The notes beneath the pieces are model-generated. The model ran no database searches. It was not told the DNA's origin and saw nothing but the letters and a program-made list of their open reading frames with translations. Both the position numbers and the translations under genes were made by a program. Source: Paenibacillus_E sp964253085 (GTDB lineage: Bacteria; Bacillota; Bacilli; Paenibacillales; NBRC-103111). From it: a stretch of 64,000 bases of DNA. Below, in pieces: positions 8,243 through 16,414 of this stretch. The stretch is from assembly GCF_964253085.1 (NCBI RefSeq), contig NZ_CAXUQH020000001.1, positions 3,100,001-3,164,000 of the forward strand, read 5' to 3'. Position 1 is the first letter of the stretch. Every line of letters begins with the position of its first letter.

Positions 8243-9393
8243 TGACTCATAGCTATGATGTCGCCGTTATTGGTGCAGGTATCGCAGGCAGTGTGATGGC
8301 CAAGTCCTTAGCTGATCACGGCTGGAATACCGTTTTGTTCGATCGTAAGGCATTCCCAAGGCATAAGGTTTGCGGGGAGTTTCTATCCCCAGAATCCCTT
8401 ACGATGCTAAAAAAGCTTGGACTGCGTGAAGCAGTGGCATCCCTAAAGCCTTGTACGATCCTGCGGACAAGCTTGATCCTAAGTCGGGGAAAGCCACTGC
8501 AAATCACTCTTCCTGGAACAGCATGGGGAGTAAGCCGATTCCAGCTTGATGCCGTTCTTCACCATGCGGCTTTGCGCTCAGGTGTCCAGGTGCAGACAGA
8601 AACAACGGTGACTTCAGTGAAACCAAGTGAGCAGGGATACCTCATTGAAACCAAACAGCATGGGGACGTACATGCCTATCAAGTGCGGGCTGTTATTGCT
8701 GCTTGCGGCGGAACTGGCCTTCCCCCATTTCATAATCAACATACAAGCGATGTTAGATCCACTCAAGCGGCGCATCTAGGAGTGAAATCACATTATGAAG
8801 GGGTAGACATGGGCGGGGTTGTAGAGCTCTACTTCTTTGAAGGCGGTTACCTGGGCCTATCGCCGATTGAAGATGGGCGGGTGAATTTGGCAGCCTTGCT
8901 GGAGCGAGGAAAGTTTCCGCATGCTGAGAAATCCATTCTCGGTTTGATCGAAGCGGCCTGTGCCAGGCATGGTAAGCTGTCTGAGCGGCTATCGACTGCA
9001 CAACCTGTTCCTGGGACACAAGTGGCTGTTGCGCCAGTAAAACTGACACGCAAACCCATGGCCTGGTATGAGATGCCATGTCTAGGGGATGCCGCCATGA
9101 TGTTACCACCACTCTGTGGAGATGGGATGTCGATGGCGCTGCGGTCAGCAGCGCTATGTGCGCCGTTGGCATCTCGGTATCTAAAGGGTGACATCACCCT
9201 AGTAGAGTGGGAGCAGGCGTATACGCAAGCCATTCACCGGGAATTCAAGGGACCCTTGATGTGGGGCCATTTGTTGCAGGGAATGTTGACTGTGCCGTAT
9301 TTACCACGCATGATGTTTGCTGCAGCTAGGTACACACCTAGATTAGCAGATAAATTTGTTCGAGCGACAAGGCTAAACGAAGCCGAGTTTTGA
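8239..9393 (+). CDS. FAD-dependent oxidoreductase/monooxygenase of the PKS operon
   Basis: A 384-residue flavoprotein starting at ATG 8239, which overlaps the methyltransferase stop. An in-frame start 51 nt earlier lacks support. 'DVAVIGAGIAGSVMAKSLA' is the GxGxxG dinucleotide-binding motif at the N-terminus, 'KVCGEFLSPES' follows, and 'CLGDAAMMLPPLCGDGMSMAL' around residue 285 is the second FAD contact. This is the geranylgeranyl-reductase/UbiH-like group. In Streptomyces srs-type operons a flavoprotein hydroxylates a methylated alkylresorcinol to a quinone precursor; the same step is inferred here. Confidence 0.85.
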   Translation: MMTHSYDVAVIGAGIAGSVMAKSLADHGWNTVLFDRKAFPRHKVCGEFLSPESLTMLKKLGLREAVASLKPCTILRTSLILSRGKPLQITLPGTAWGVSRFQLDAVLHHAALRSGVQVQTETTVTSVKPSEQGYLIETKQHGDVHAYQVRAVIAACGGTGLPPFHNQHTSDVRSTQAAHLGVKSHYEGVDMGGVVELYFFEGGYLGLSPIEDGRVNLAALLERGKFPHAEKSILGLIEAACARHGKLSERLSTAQPVPGTQVAVAPVKLTRKPMAWYEMPCLGDAAMMLPPLCGDGMSMALRSAALCAPLASRYLKGDITLVEWEQAYTQAIHREFKGPLMWGHLLQGMLTVPYLPRMMFAAARYTPRLADKFVRATRLNEAEF

Positions 9394-9403
9394 GAAGGGA
9401 GTC

Positions 9404-11560
9404 ATGACCTTGCATAAACTTGCCATGATTTCCCTTCGATATCCCAAAATCATCCTCCTCATCTGGGTCATGTTCTTCCTCTGTTTAGGGTTCTACGCCC
9501 CCAAGCTCCCTACCGTTTTGAAGGATCACGGTTTAATCTCGGACGGTGCTTTTGCCAAAGTTCAAGAAACATTAGCCTCTGATTTTCATATTCCAGCAAA
9601 TCCTATCATTCTTGTATTTGAGAAAAATAACAAGATAGACCCCCGGCAATTTGAGCGGTACATTCAGCAAGATTTGTTATCTTTGCGCGGCATACAAGGG
9701 TTGAAAGAAATCGTATCTCCCCTCGAAAGAGAGGGGATGTTTCACGGAGATTATGCTTACGCGCTGCTTGGATTCCAGCAAAGTCCACATGAGATGCAAT
9801 CCGTACTGAACGAGCTTCAAACACGTTTGCCGAAGCATAGAGAGATGTCGGTGAAATTAACAGGGAAGTCTGTTGTGCAAGAAGATGTAAATCGAGCGAG
9901 TCAGCTTGATTTGAGAAACGCGGAAAGCTTAGGCATCCCAGCGGCTTTTCTAATTCTTTGGCTTGCTTTTGGCGGCATGACTTCGGCTCTGATCCCAATA
10001 CTCGTTGGTATTATTGGCGTTGGAAGCACGATGGGGATCATGTACGGATTGGGAACAAGAATCGATTTATCTAACTTTGTATTGAATGTTATTCCGATGG
10101 TGGGGCTGGCTCTTAGCATCGATTTTGCCTTGATGATGGTTAGTCGATTTCGCGAAGAAATTCATCTGCACCCTGTGGGACAAGCCATCCTAATCACGAT
10201 GTCAACAGCGGGAAGAGCCGTCTTATTCTCGGCGCTTAGTGTTTTCTTAGGCCTTATGGGCATTTTGCTCATTCCGCTTCCGATATTTTCGACCGTAGCT
10301 TTAGGCGCAATGACCGTTGTAGCTGTTTCTGTATGGCTAACGCTAACCTTAGTACCAGCACTTCTGACCTTGTGGTGGCCTGCCATTCGAGCTGAACGTA
10401 GACCTCTGTATACGACAAAAAGTAGGAGAAATATATGGTTTGGCATAGCCCGATTTGTGATGAGAAGGCCCGTCCACATGTCTTTACTCGCGGCTTGCAT
10501 CCTCATGTGTTGTTTTCTGCCACTAACGAAGATGCAAGTGGCGATTCCAAACGCAACCTCTTTACCGGAGGGCTATGCTTCCCGAGAAGCCTTTGAGGCT
10601 TATCAAACCCATTTCGGTAGTGAAACAAGTTCAGAAGTCTATCTGCTTGCCACTGGAAGAACAGGTTTACTGACCCAGAGTGATTGGAAGAACGCCTCCT
10701 TGCTCATACAAAAATTAGAGAAGGAACCACTCGTTGAAAGGGTAGATTCTGTTTTTGCAAGAATGCGAGTGCCTTATGATCAACTGTATGCCTTAACCAA
10801 AAACCGAACTGCACGAGCGAAATACGAGCAAATCCTTCAAGCATTTGTACATGAGAATGAAATGCTCGTTCAAGTTCGATTAAAAGGTGAAGCCTCCTCC
10901 CAACAAGTGAGGGATTGGCTGAAACGTTGGGAAAGAGAAGGAGAATCAGCCGAACTTCCCTTTCTTCTAGGCGGGGAAGCGAAGTATCAGCAGGAGATTT
11001 TCGATGATATTTATGATCATTTACCAGATGTGCTGCTGTTCATACTCGTATCTAATTATGCGGTCTTATTCATCGCTTTCCGTTCGATTCTCATTCCCTT
11101 GAAGACAATCCTAATGAACCTGTTGAGCTTAGGCGCCTCTTTTGGGATTCTAACGTGGCTATTTGAGCAGGGGCATTTCGGCTTAGAACCGAGCAGGATT
11201 GCCATTATGATTCCTGTGTTTATCTTTGGACTGGCGTTTGGGATCTCGATGGATTACGGCGTTTTCTTAGTTTCGCGCATCTATGAGGAGTATCAGCGGA
11301 CGCAAGATAATGAGCGATCTGTGCTTGTCGGTTTAGGGTCAATAAGTAAGATTATCAACTCCGCCGCCGCTATTATGATTGCGGTCACATTGCCTTTTGC
11401 ATTCGGAGACGTTGTTGGTGTGAAGCAATTAGGTCTGGGTATTGCAGCTGCCATTTTTATCGATGCGACGGTGATCAGGTTGGTGCTTGTACCAGCACTA
11501 ATGGTCATTCTTGGCAAATGGAATTGGTGGGGACCTCGTGTGAAGAAACCGCGTATATAA
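9404..11560 (+). CDS. MMPL/RND-type membrane transporter of the PKS operon
   Basis: A 718-residue integral membrane protein with the duplicated RND layout. There is one transmembrane helix at residues ~13-30, an extracytoplasmic loop, five helices at ~175-330, a helix at ~360, a second loop, and five helices at ~545-710. Conserved charged residues occur in 'LALSIDFALMMVSRFREE' and 'FGISMDYGVFLVSRIYEE', as expected for proton-coupled MMPL proteins. The family exports lipids and polyketides. The gene begins 10 bp after the flavoprotein with AGAAGGGAG before ATG. It probably moves the phenolic product to the membrane or outside, or gives self-protection. Confidence 0.9.
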   Translation: MTLHKLAMISLRYPKIILLIWVMFFLCLGFYAPKLPTVLKDHGLISDGAFAKVQETLASDFHIPANPIILVFEKNNKIDPRQFERYIQQDLLSLRGIQGLKEIVSPLEREGMFHGDYAYALLGFQQSPHEMQSVLNELQTRLPKHREMSVKLTGKSVVQEDVNRASQLDLRNAESLGIPAAFLILWLAFGGMTSALIPILVGIIGVGSTMGIMYGLGTRIDLSNFVLNVIPMVGLALSIDFALMMVSRFREEIHLHPVGQAILITMSTAGRAVLFSALSVFLGLMGILLIPLPIFSTVALGAMTVVAVSVWLTLTLVPALLTLWWPAIRAERRPLYTTKSRRNIWFGIARFVMRRPVHMSLLAACILMCCFLPLTKMQVAIPNATSLPEGYASREAFEAYQTHFGSETSSEVYLLATGRTGLLTQSDWKNASLLIQKLEKEPLVERVDSVFARMRVPYDQLYALTKNRTARAKYEQILQAFVHENEMLVQVRLKGEASSQQVRDWLKRWEREGESAELPFLLGGEAKYQQEIFDDIYDHLPDVLLFILVSNYAVLFIAFRSILIPLKTILMNLLSLGASFGILTWLFEQGHFGLEPSRIAIMIPVFIFGLAFGISMDYGVFLVSRIYEEYQRTQDNERSVLVGLGSISKIINSAAAIMIAVTLPFAFGDVVGVKQLGLGIAAAIFIDATVIRLVLVPALMVILGKWNWWGPRVKKPRI

Positions 11561-11569
11561 GGGAATTGA

Positions 11570-11610
11570 AAAGGAGCTAAGAGGCGTGTTTGCGCTTAGC
11601 TCCTTTGTGT
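11570..11610 (+). terminator. terminator of the PKS operon (GCTAAG-type hairpin, copy 1)
   Basis: The perfect 12-bp stem AAAGGAGCTAAG / CTTAGCTCCTTT has a 13-nt loop ending TTGCG. Closely similar hairpins occur at 44016 and 47043. The U tract is short (TTTGTGTTTTG). Confidence 0.82.
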
Positions 11611-11749
11611 TTTGCATATGGGCCTGAATCGCCTGCTCACCGTGCTGTAACAGTGAAAAACACACTTACAGAGGCAGAATAGTTACGAGTAAACGTAAAT
11701 GGTCAAAGATGCTAAAGTGTATCGTGGGCCCCCCCTCATTTATCATCTT

Positions 11750-14137
11750 CTATTTCACAGCAATGATGAACTGAGCTGATGTTAAGCCTTGCGCATCTGC
11801 TCTCACGATGATCTGGCCAGGCGCGGTGCGAGCTCTAACATAGGCAAGCAGCTTGCCATGATAGGCTTTTCTAAATGTAGAGCTATACGGCTCTACATCC
11901 TGTACATCGCCGTTTTCTAAGCCAATAATGTCACCAGGACCCTCGATAGATAGCTTGATGAGATCCTCTGCCAGATAAACGTGCTTACCATGGCTGTCTG
12001 TGATCTCAATCTCAACATGAGCAACATCCTGTCCATTAGCACTTAATTCAGTAGCATCTACGCGCATGGCCAGTTTTTCTGGTTTTGCGACCGTTTGCAA
12101 TGCAAAGGTGGTTAGGGTGCCGTCATTGCTTTTGCTCGCAACTCGTAAGGTGCCTTCTTCAAAACCCACTTCCCAAGCTAGATAGCCTTGTGGTGAATCA
12201 TTGAGCCGCTTGCTTCCGAGCGATCTTTCATTGAGGAAAAGCTCCGCTTCTTCACAATTTGTATAACAGATCACATCTAGCTGCTCGCCCTGTTTCCAAT
12301 TCCAATGGGGAGCGCCGCCATGCCACCTTTTGTTACCTGAATACGCGGGATCTTCTTTACCTGCAGCTGCAAGGAACACCATGGGCTCCTGACTCCATAG
12401 GCTTTTACGGAAATAGTAGCTGGCTTTTTTAAAGCCGGCAAGATCCATGAACCCAGCTTGCGATGCGCGAATAGGCCAGCCTTTCGCCTCGCCCATATAA
12501 TCGATTCCTGTCCAAATAAACTGCGCACAGATCGCATCATTGTCCCTGACAGCAAGCCATGCCTCTAGACTAGCGCCATTTTCACTGCCAAATGTAACAC
12601 GATTCGGATATTGCTGCCGTGCCTCCTCGTAGAGATGCTCCTTGTAATTGTAGCCCACCACATCTAACGTATCCGCATAGCCAATCAAATTCGCTAGTTC
12701 TGGAAAAGCCAGAGCGGCAGTGACGGGTCTAGTTGTATCGCACTCTTTCACATAGCGCACAAGATTTTTGGCAATCGTGGTCAATCTATCACTTTGCGGT
12801 TTATTCGGATCATATTCGCGTTCAGCCGCAGGTTTATTGGCATCGTTATTGCCCGTCATCGTTTGAAAATACGGGTGGCAGTAAGGGTCATTGGGGTAAT
12901 CCACTTCGTTTCCAATACTCCATAAAATGATGGAGGGATGGTTCCTATCCCGCAAAACCATTTCCTTTATGTCCACCTCACCCCATTGAGGGAATTCCTC
13001 ATAGTAACCGAAATGCTTAGGCGGGTAAACATTGTGCCCCGTGGACCATTTGTGTTTGACGCCTTCCCACTCGTCAAACGCTTCATCAATGACGAGAAAT
13101 CCCATCCGGTCGCATAAATCGAGTAAATTCGGAGCGGGTGGATTATGGCTCATACGAATGGCGTTACAGCCCATTTCTTGAAGGGCTTGAAGTCTCCGTA
13201 CCCATACCTGTCCAGGAACAGCGGCACCGAGTGCCCCAGCATCATGATGCACGCAAACGCCTTTGATTTTCATATTCACGCCATTCAAGAAGAATCCCTT
13301 ATCCGCATCAAATTCAAACCACCGAATGCCCACAGAGGTGTTCACTTGATCGATAACTTCGCCGTTCTTCCTAATTTCTGTACATAACACATACAAATAA
13401 GGAGAGCTAGGGGACCATAGATTAGGGGTAGTCACCAAGATCGTTTGATTCCATTCCGTACCTGAGCCAGTCTGAACGACTATCTCGTCTCCTACCGATT
13501 CGATCAGGTTTCCGCCAGCATCCCTAAGGGTATTTGAAAGCTCAATCGTCTCATCTGCCTGTGACTGATTGGATAATCGTATGTTAACGGCAACGGTAGC
13601 TTGATTCTCAGAGACTTCAGGCGTGGTGACAAATACACCGTATTGATCGATATGTATCGGATCTGTGATCGTGATATAAACATCCCTGTAAATACCTGAG
13701 CCAGTAAACCATCGCGAGTCGGCAATATCTTTATGATCGACCTTAACAGAAATCACATTGTCCTGTTTCCCGAAGGAGATGAAATCTGTAATGTCATAGG
13801 TAAAACTGCTATAGCCGTAGGGACGTTTCCCAAGATAATAGCTGTTGCACCATACTTGGGCGTTATTATACACGCCTTCGAAGGTAATAGAGACGCGTTT
13901 GCCTTCTACTTCCTGAGGAAGTGCCAAGTGTTTGCGATACCAGCCCATACCGCCGGGCAAATAACCCGTACCACTGGAATGCTCTTGCGAAAATGGTTCT
14001 TCAACTGACCAATCATGAGGAAGGGTTACATCACGCCAGTGTGCATCTTCAAATCCTCTATACCAAGCTTTGAGTTCATCTCCTCTGAAAAACTTCCAAT
14101 TCAAATTGATATTTTCAATGATTCTGCTCCTATTCAT
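11750..14137 (-). CDS. GH2 beta-galactosidase-like enzyme
   Basis: A 795-residue cytoplasmic glycoside hydrolase family 2 protein. The sugar-binding jelly roll spans ~1-165, an immunoglobulin-like domain ~170-275 and the TIM barrel ~280-580, followed by beta domains. 'IRMSHNPPAPNLLDLCDRMGFLVIDEAFDEW' and 'HPSIILWSIGNEVD' (acid/base Glu411) are clear, and 'TFGSENGAS' places the nucleophile at Glu519. The C-terminal ~95 residues resemble an invasin/BIG-1 type domain ('VDATELSANGQDVAHVEIEITD'). The specificity could be beta-galactoside or another beta-glycoside. It is divergent from an AraC regulator with repeated sites between them. Confidence 0.88.
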   Translation of the reverse strand: MNRSRIIENINLNWKFFRGDELKAWYRGFEDAHWRDVTLPHDWSVEEPFSQEHSSGTGYLPGGMGWYRKHLALPQEVEGKRVSITFEGVYNNAQVWCNSYYLGKRPYGYSSFTYDITDFISFGKQDNVISVKVDHKDIADSRWFTGSGIYRDVYITITDPIHIDQYGVFVTTPEVSENQATVAVNIRLSNQSQADETIELSNTLRDAGGNLIESVGDEIVVQTGSGTEWNQTILVTTPNLWSPSSPYLYVLCTEIRKNGEVIDQVNTSVGIRWFEFDADKGFFLNGVNMKIKGVCVHHDAGALGAAVPGQVWVRRLQALQEMGCNAIRMSHNPPAPNLLDLCDRMGFLVIDEAFDEWEGVKHKWSTGHNVYPPKHFGYYEEFPQWGEVDIKEMVLRDRNHPSIILWSIGNEVDYPNDPYCHPYFQTMTGNNDANKPAAEREYDPNKPQSDRLTTIAKNLVRYVKECDTTRPVTAALAFPELANLIGYADTLDVVGYNYKEHLYEEARQQYPNRVTFGSENGASLEAWLAVRDNDAICAQFIWTGIDYMGEAKGWPIRASQAGFMDLAGFKKASYYFRKSLWSQEPMVFLAAAGKEDPAYSGNKRWHGGAPHWNWKQGEQLDVICYTNCEEAELFLNERSLGSKRLNDSPQGYLAWEVGFEEGTLRVASKSNDGTLTTFALQTVAKPEKLAMRVDATELSANGQDVAHVEIEITDSHGKHVYLAEDLIKLSIEGPGDIIGLENGDVQDVEPYSSTFRKAYHGKLLAYVRARTAPGQIIVRADAQGLTSAQFIIAVK

Positions 14138-14165
14138 CGTCGTTCTCCCTTCTCATTTGAGCATT

Positions 14166-14263
14166 CACAAAATTGCACGATTTTTCGTTGTCGCGCTTTC
14201 ATTATAAGATTACAATTGGAGTTAGTGAATAAAACATATTGCTATTTTCATGCACAAAATTGC
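14166..14263. promoter_or_regulatory. GH2/AraC divergent control region with direct repeats, promoter and cre-like site
   Basis: CACAAAATTGC occurs twice (14166-14176 and 14253-14263), 87 bp apart, and ATTGCTATT also recurs near the second copy: likely AraC half-sites. For the minus-strand GH2 gene, TTCACT (14224-14229), a 17-bp gap and TATAAT (14201-14206) form a promoter. TGAAAGCGCGACAA (14188-14201) overlaps the -10 end and resembles a cre site with a weak right half. Confidence 0.5.
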
Positions 14264-14279
14264 TATTGGAGTGATCGTG

Positions 14280-15131
14280 ATGATTAATGTATCCGGCAAT
14301 GCGCTGGATGATTGGTATGAGCAAGGCGTTGAGCGGAATGACAAATTGCTTACAGTCAACTGTTGCGGTTATCAGAAGCTGATGACCATTGATTTAAATC
14401 GGAAGCGTGACCAAGGCCGTGTGGATTATCAGTTGATTTATTTGGTTGGCGGGAGAGGGACTTTTTACCTCAATCACCAGTCACAAGAAGTGCATAAAGG
14501 TCAAATCGTCATCTTTCCGCCAAACGAGCCTCAAAATTATACCTATTACGCCAAAGATGCCACGGAGGCTTACTGGATTCATTTTACCGGACATGGTACG
14601 CATGATTATTTGCAGCAATTTGGGCTTCATAACTCAGCTATTCACACGGTAGGTCAGGTGGATGAAGTGAGCGGATTGTTTAAAAAAATTATCCAAGAAC
14701 TGAATATGAATAAGCCTTTCAGTGATCAATTGACATCCGCTTATCTGCTCACTTTGCTCGCTTTACTAGGTAGAAGGCTGCAAAGCACGGAAGTTCAAGG
14801 GAAAGTGGACCACAACGCCGACATCCACAAGATCATGGAAATCATGCATGAAAGCTATAGTCAGAACCTGGTTGTTTCGGATCTTGCTAGAAAGTGCAAC
14901 TTAAGTCTTTTTCGATTTATTCATAAGTTCAAAGCTGTTACTGGAACGACGCCAGGCAAATATGTGACCAGTATTCGTGTTAATGAAGCAAAAAAGATGC
15001 TAGCTGAAACTTCTTTGAATGTGAAGGAGGTCGCCTCCATTGTCGGCTATGAGAATCCCTTATATTTCAGCAGGGTGTTCTGCCAAGCAGTGGGAATCCC
15101 GCCTAGTCGGTATAAGGAACAATTTAGCTGA
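14280..15131 (+). CDS. AraC-family regulator (partner of GH2)
   Basis: A 283-residue regulator. ATG 14280 is chosen because TTGGAGTGATC precedes it; an earlier in-frame ATG (14250) overlaps the second presumed operator. Residues ~50-110 form a cupin-type ligand pocket ('YLVGGRGTFYLNHQSQEVHKGQIVIFPPNEPQ'). The last 100 residues hold two HTH motifs ('LVVSDLARKCNLSLFRFIHKF' and 'VKEVASIVGYENPLYFSRVF'). It probably activates the divergent GH2 gene when a sugar is bound. Confidence 0.88.
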   Translation: MINVSGNALDDWYEQGVERNDKLLTVNCCGYQKLMTIDLNRKRDQGRVDYQLIYLVGGRGTFYLNHQSQEVHKGQIVIFPPNEPQNYTYYAKDATEAYWIHFTGHGTHDYLQQFGLHNSAIHTVGQVDEVSGLFKKIIQELNMNKPFSDQLTSAYLLTLLALLGRRLQSTEVQGKVDHNADIHKIMEIMHESYSQNLVVSDLARKCNLSLFRFIHKFKAVTGTTPGKYVTSIRVNEAKKMLAETSLNVKEVASIVGYENPLYFSRVFCQAVGIPPSRYKEQFS

Positions 15132-15212
15132 CAGGCATTTTAAAGTGGAAATTGGTGCCGAAGGATCGATGGTTTTCATCATTACCCAAGAATTGAGTCA
15201 TTTATAAATCAT

Positions 15213-15260
15213 AATGAAGCCTACAACCACGGATCATAAGTGGTTAAGGCTTCATTTTTT
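15213..15260 (+). terminator. terminator after the AraC gene
   Basis: The long hairpin AATGAAGCCT...AGGCTTCATT, with an inner AACCAC/GTGGTT stem, is followed by seven T. Confidence 0.85.
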
Positions 15261-15343
15261 TATAAGAGTTTTCCATATATATTAGCAATTTATTAAGGCG
15301 AGACACGATAAAACTCACATGTTTTAAATAAAAAAACTAACAA

Positions 15344-15366
15344 TTACATTATAAGATTACATTATA
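15344..15366. repeat. tandem TTACATTATA pair upstream of the HD-GYP gene
   Basis: Two identical 10-mers TTACATTATA are separated by 3 bp, about 40 bp before the start codon, in AT-rich DNA. It may be a regulatory site; the function is not known. Confidence 0.35.
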
Positions 15367-15406
15367 TTTCATAGAAATTAAGCTGAAGAAAGCAGTGTGA
15401 TTATAG

Positions 15407-16399
15407 ATGAGGATCATCCATATTAACGAATATGATGAAAAGAAAATGACTCTCGCAGAGCCTGTATATGATAACTTTGGCAGGGTACTTCTGGCGGAGG
15501 GAAGGACCGTTCACCCGACGATTATTAATAGACTAAGATCGATGGGAATTCGCATGCTCGTGATCGAAGATGAATTATCTGCTGGCATTTCATTAGATGA
15601 TTTAATGGATATGCCGACCTGGATGGACTTGGTGCAGGGGGTGCAGAGCTGTTTCAAGCAAACACAACTGAAAAAGGAAATTGAGCCAAGGCCAATATTT
15701 AACATGGCAGGAAAGCTGTTGGATGAGTTGACTAAAAATCAAATTCTCCTTCCTATCCCTGCAGCTACTGTAGCAGAGGAACTTCTACCCTTTGCCCATG
15801 CAGTTAACGTTACCATCTGGTCGCTTCTGATTGGCAGAGCGATGGGATACACTGCTTTGCAGCTTCGCGATCTAGCCGTAGGGTGTCTGCTCCATGACTT
15901 TGGGAAAGCCGTCCAAACGAATTATTCCCAGCATCCAGAAGCTGGCTTTCAGTTGATTAAGAAACATCGGGAGATCAATTTGATGTCGGCGCATGTCGCT
16001 TTCCAGCATCATGAATTACGGGATGGATCGGGATTTCCTAGAGGTATTCAAGGGGAAGCCTTTCTGGAGATGGCGCAAATATGTGGGATTGCCAATCAGT
16101 ATCAAGAAAAGCTATCTGAAATGAACATAGCTCCGCATGAAATCATGGAATTGTTTATGTCGTTATCGGATAAATCCTATTCACATAGCGTTATTCAAGC
16201 CTTCGTTCTAACAGTCCCCGCCTATATGCCCGGCGTCCGTGTCAAGATGAAGGATGGTCAATCAGCCATTGTAACGACAATTACCACACATATGCAGCGA
16301 CCGATCATCCGATATGAAGCAACCCAAGAGCTGCTTAATTTAGCTGAGCACCACTCAGTATTCATTGAAAGTGTTATCGAAACTACCCAACAAATTTAA
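15407..16399 (+). CDS. HD-GYP-like (GFP variant) phosphodiesterase-type signalling protein
   Basis: A 330-residue cytoplasmic protein. Residues ~1-60 form a small N-terminal domain ('AEPVYDNFGRVLLAEG'). Residues ~100-260 form the HD domain: His163-Asp164 in 'LLHDFGK', then 'HHELRDGSGFPRG' (His201-His202). Canonical c-di-GMP hydrolases read HHExxDGxGYPxG; here the GYP motif is GFP, so activity is plausible but not certain. The start ATG 15407 has a poor ribosome site. It lies 15 bp before a chemoreceptor gene, indicating a joint role in motility or surface behaviour. Confidence 0.75.
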   Translation: MRIIHINEYDEKKMTLAEPVYDNFGRVLLAEGRTVHPTIINRLRSMGIRMLVIEDELSAGISLDDLMDMPTWMDLVQGVQSCFKQTQLKKEIEPRPIFNMAGKLLDELTKNQILLPIPAATVAEELLPFAHAVNVTIWSLLIGRAMGYTALQLRDLAVGCLLHDFGKAVQTNYSQHPEAGFQLIKKHREINLMSAHVAFQHHELRDGSGFPRGIQGEAFLEMAQICGIANQYQEKLSEMNIAPHEIMELFMSLSDKSYSHSVIQAFVLTVPAYMPGVRVKMKDGQSAIVTTITTHMQRPIIRYEATQELLNLAEHHSVFIESVIETTQQI

Positions 16400-16414
16400 T
16401 TTCAGGAGGTCAAT

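Noticed and set aside
9606..9998. Long antisense frames inside several genes (for example opposite the MMPL, flavoprotein and GH2 genes)
   Set aside because: They follow the codon pattern of the real gene on the other strand and show no protein-like motifs.
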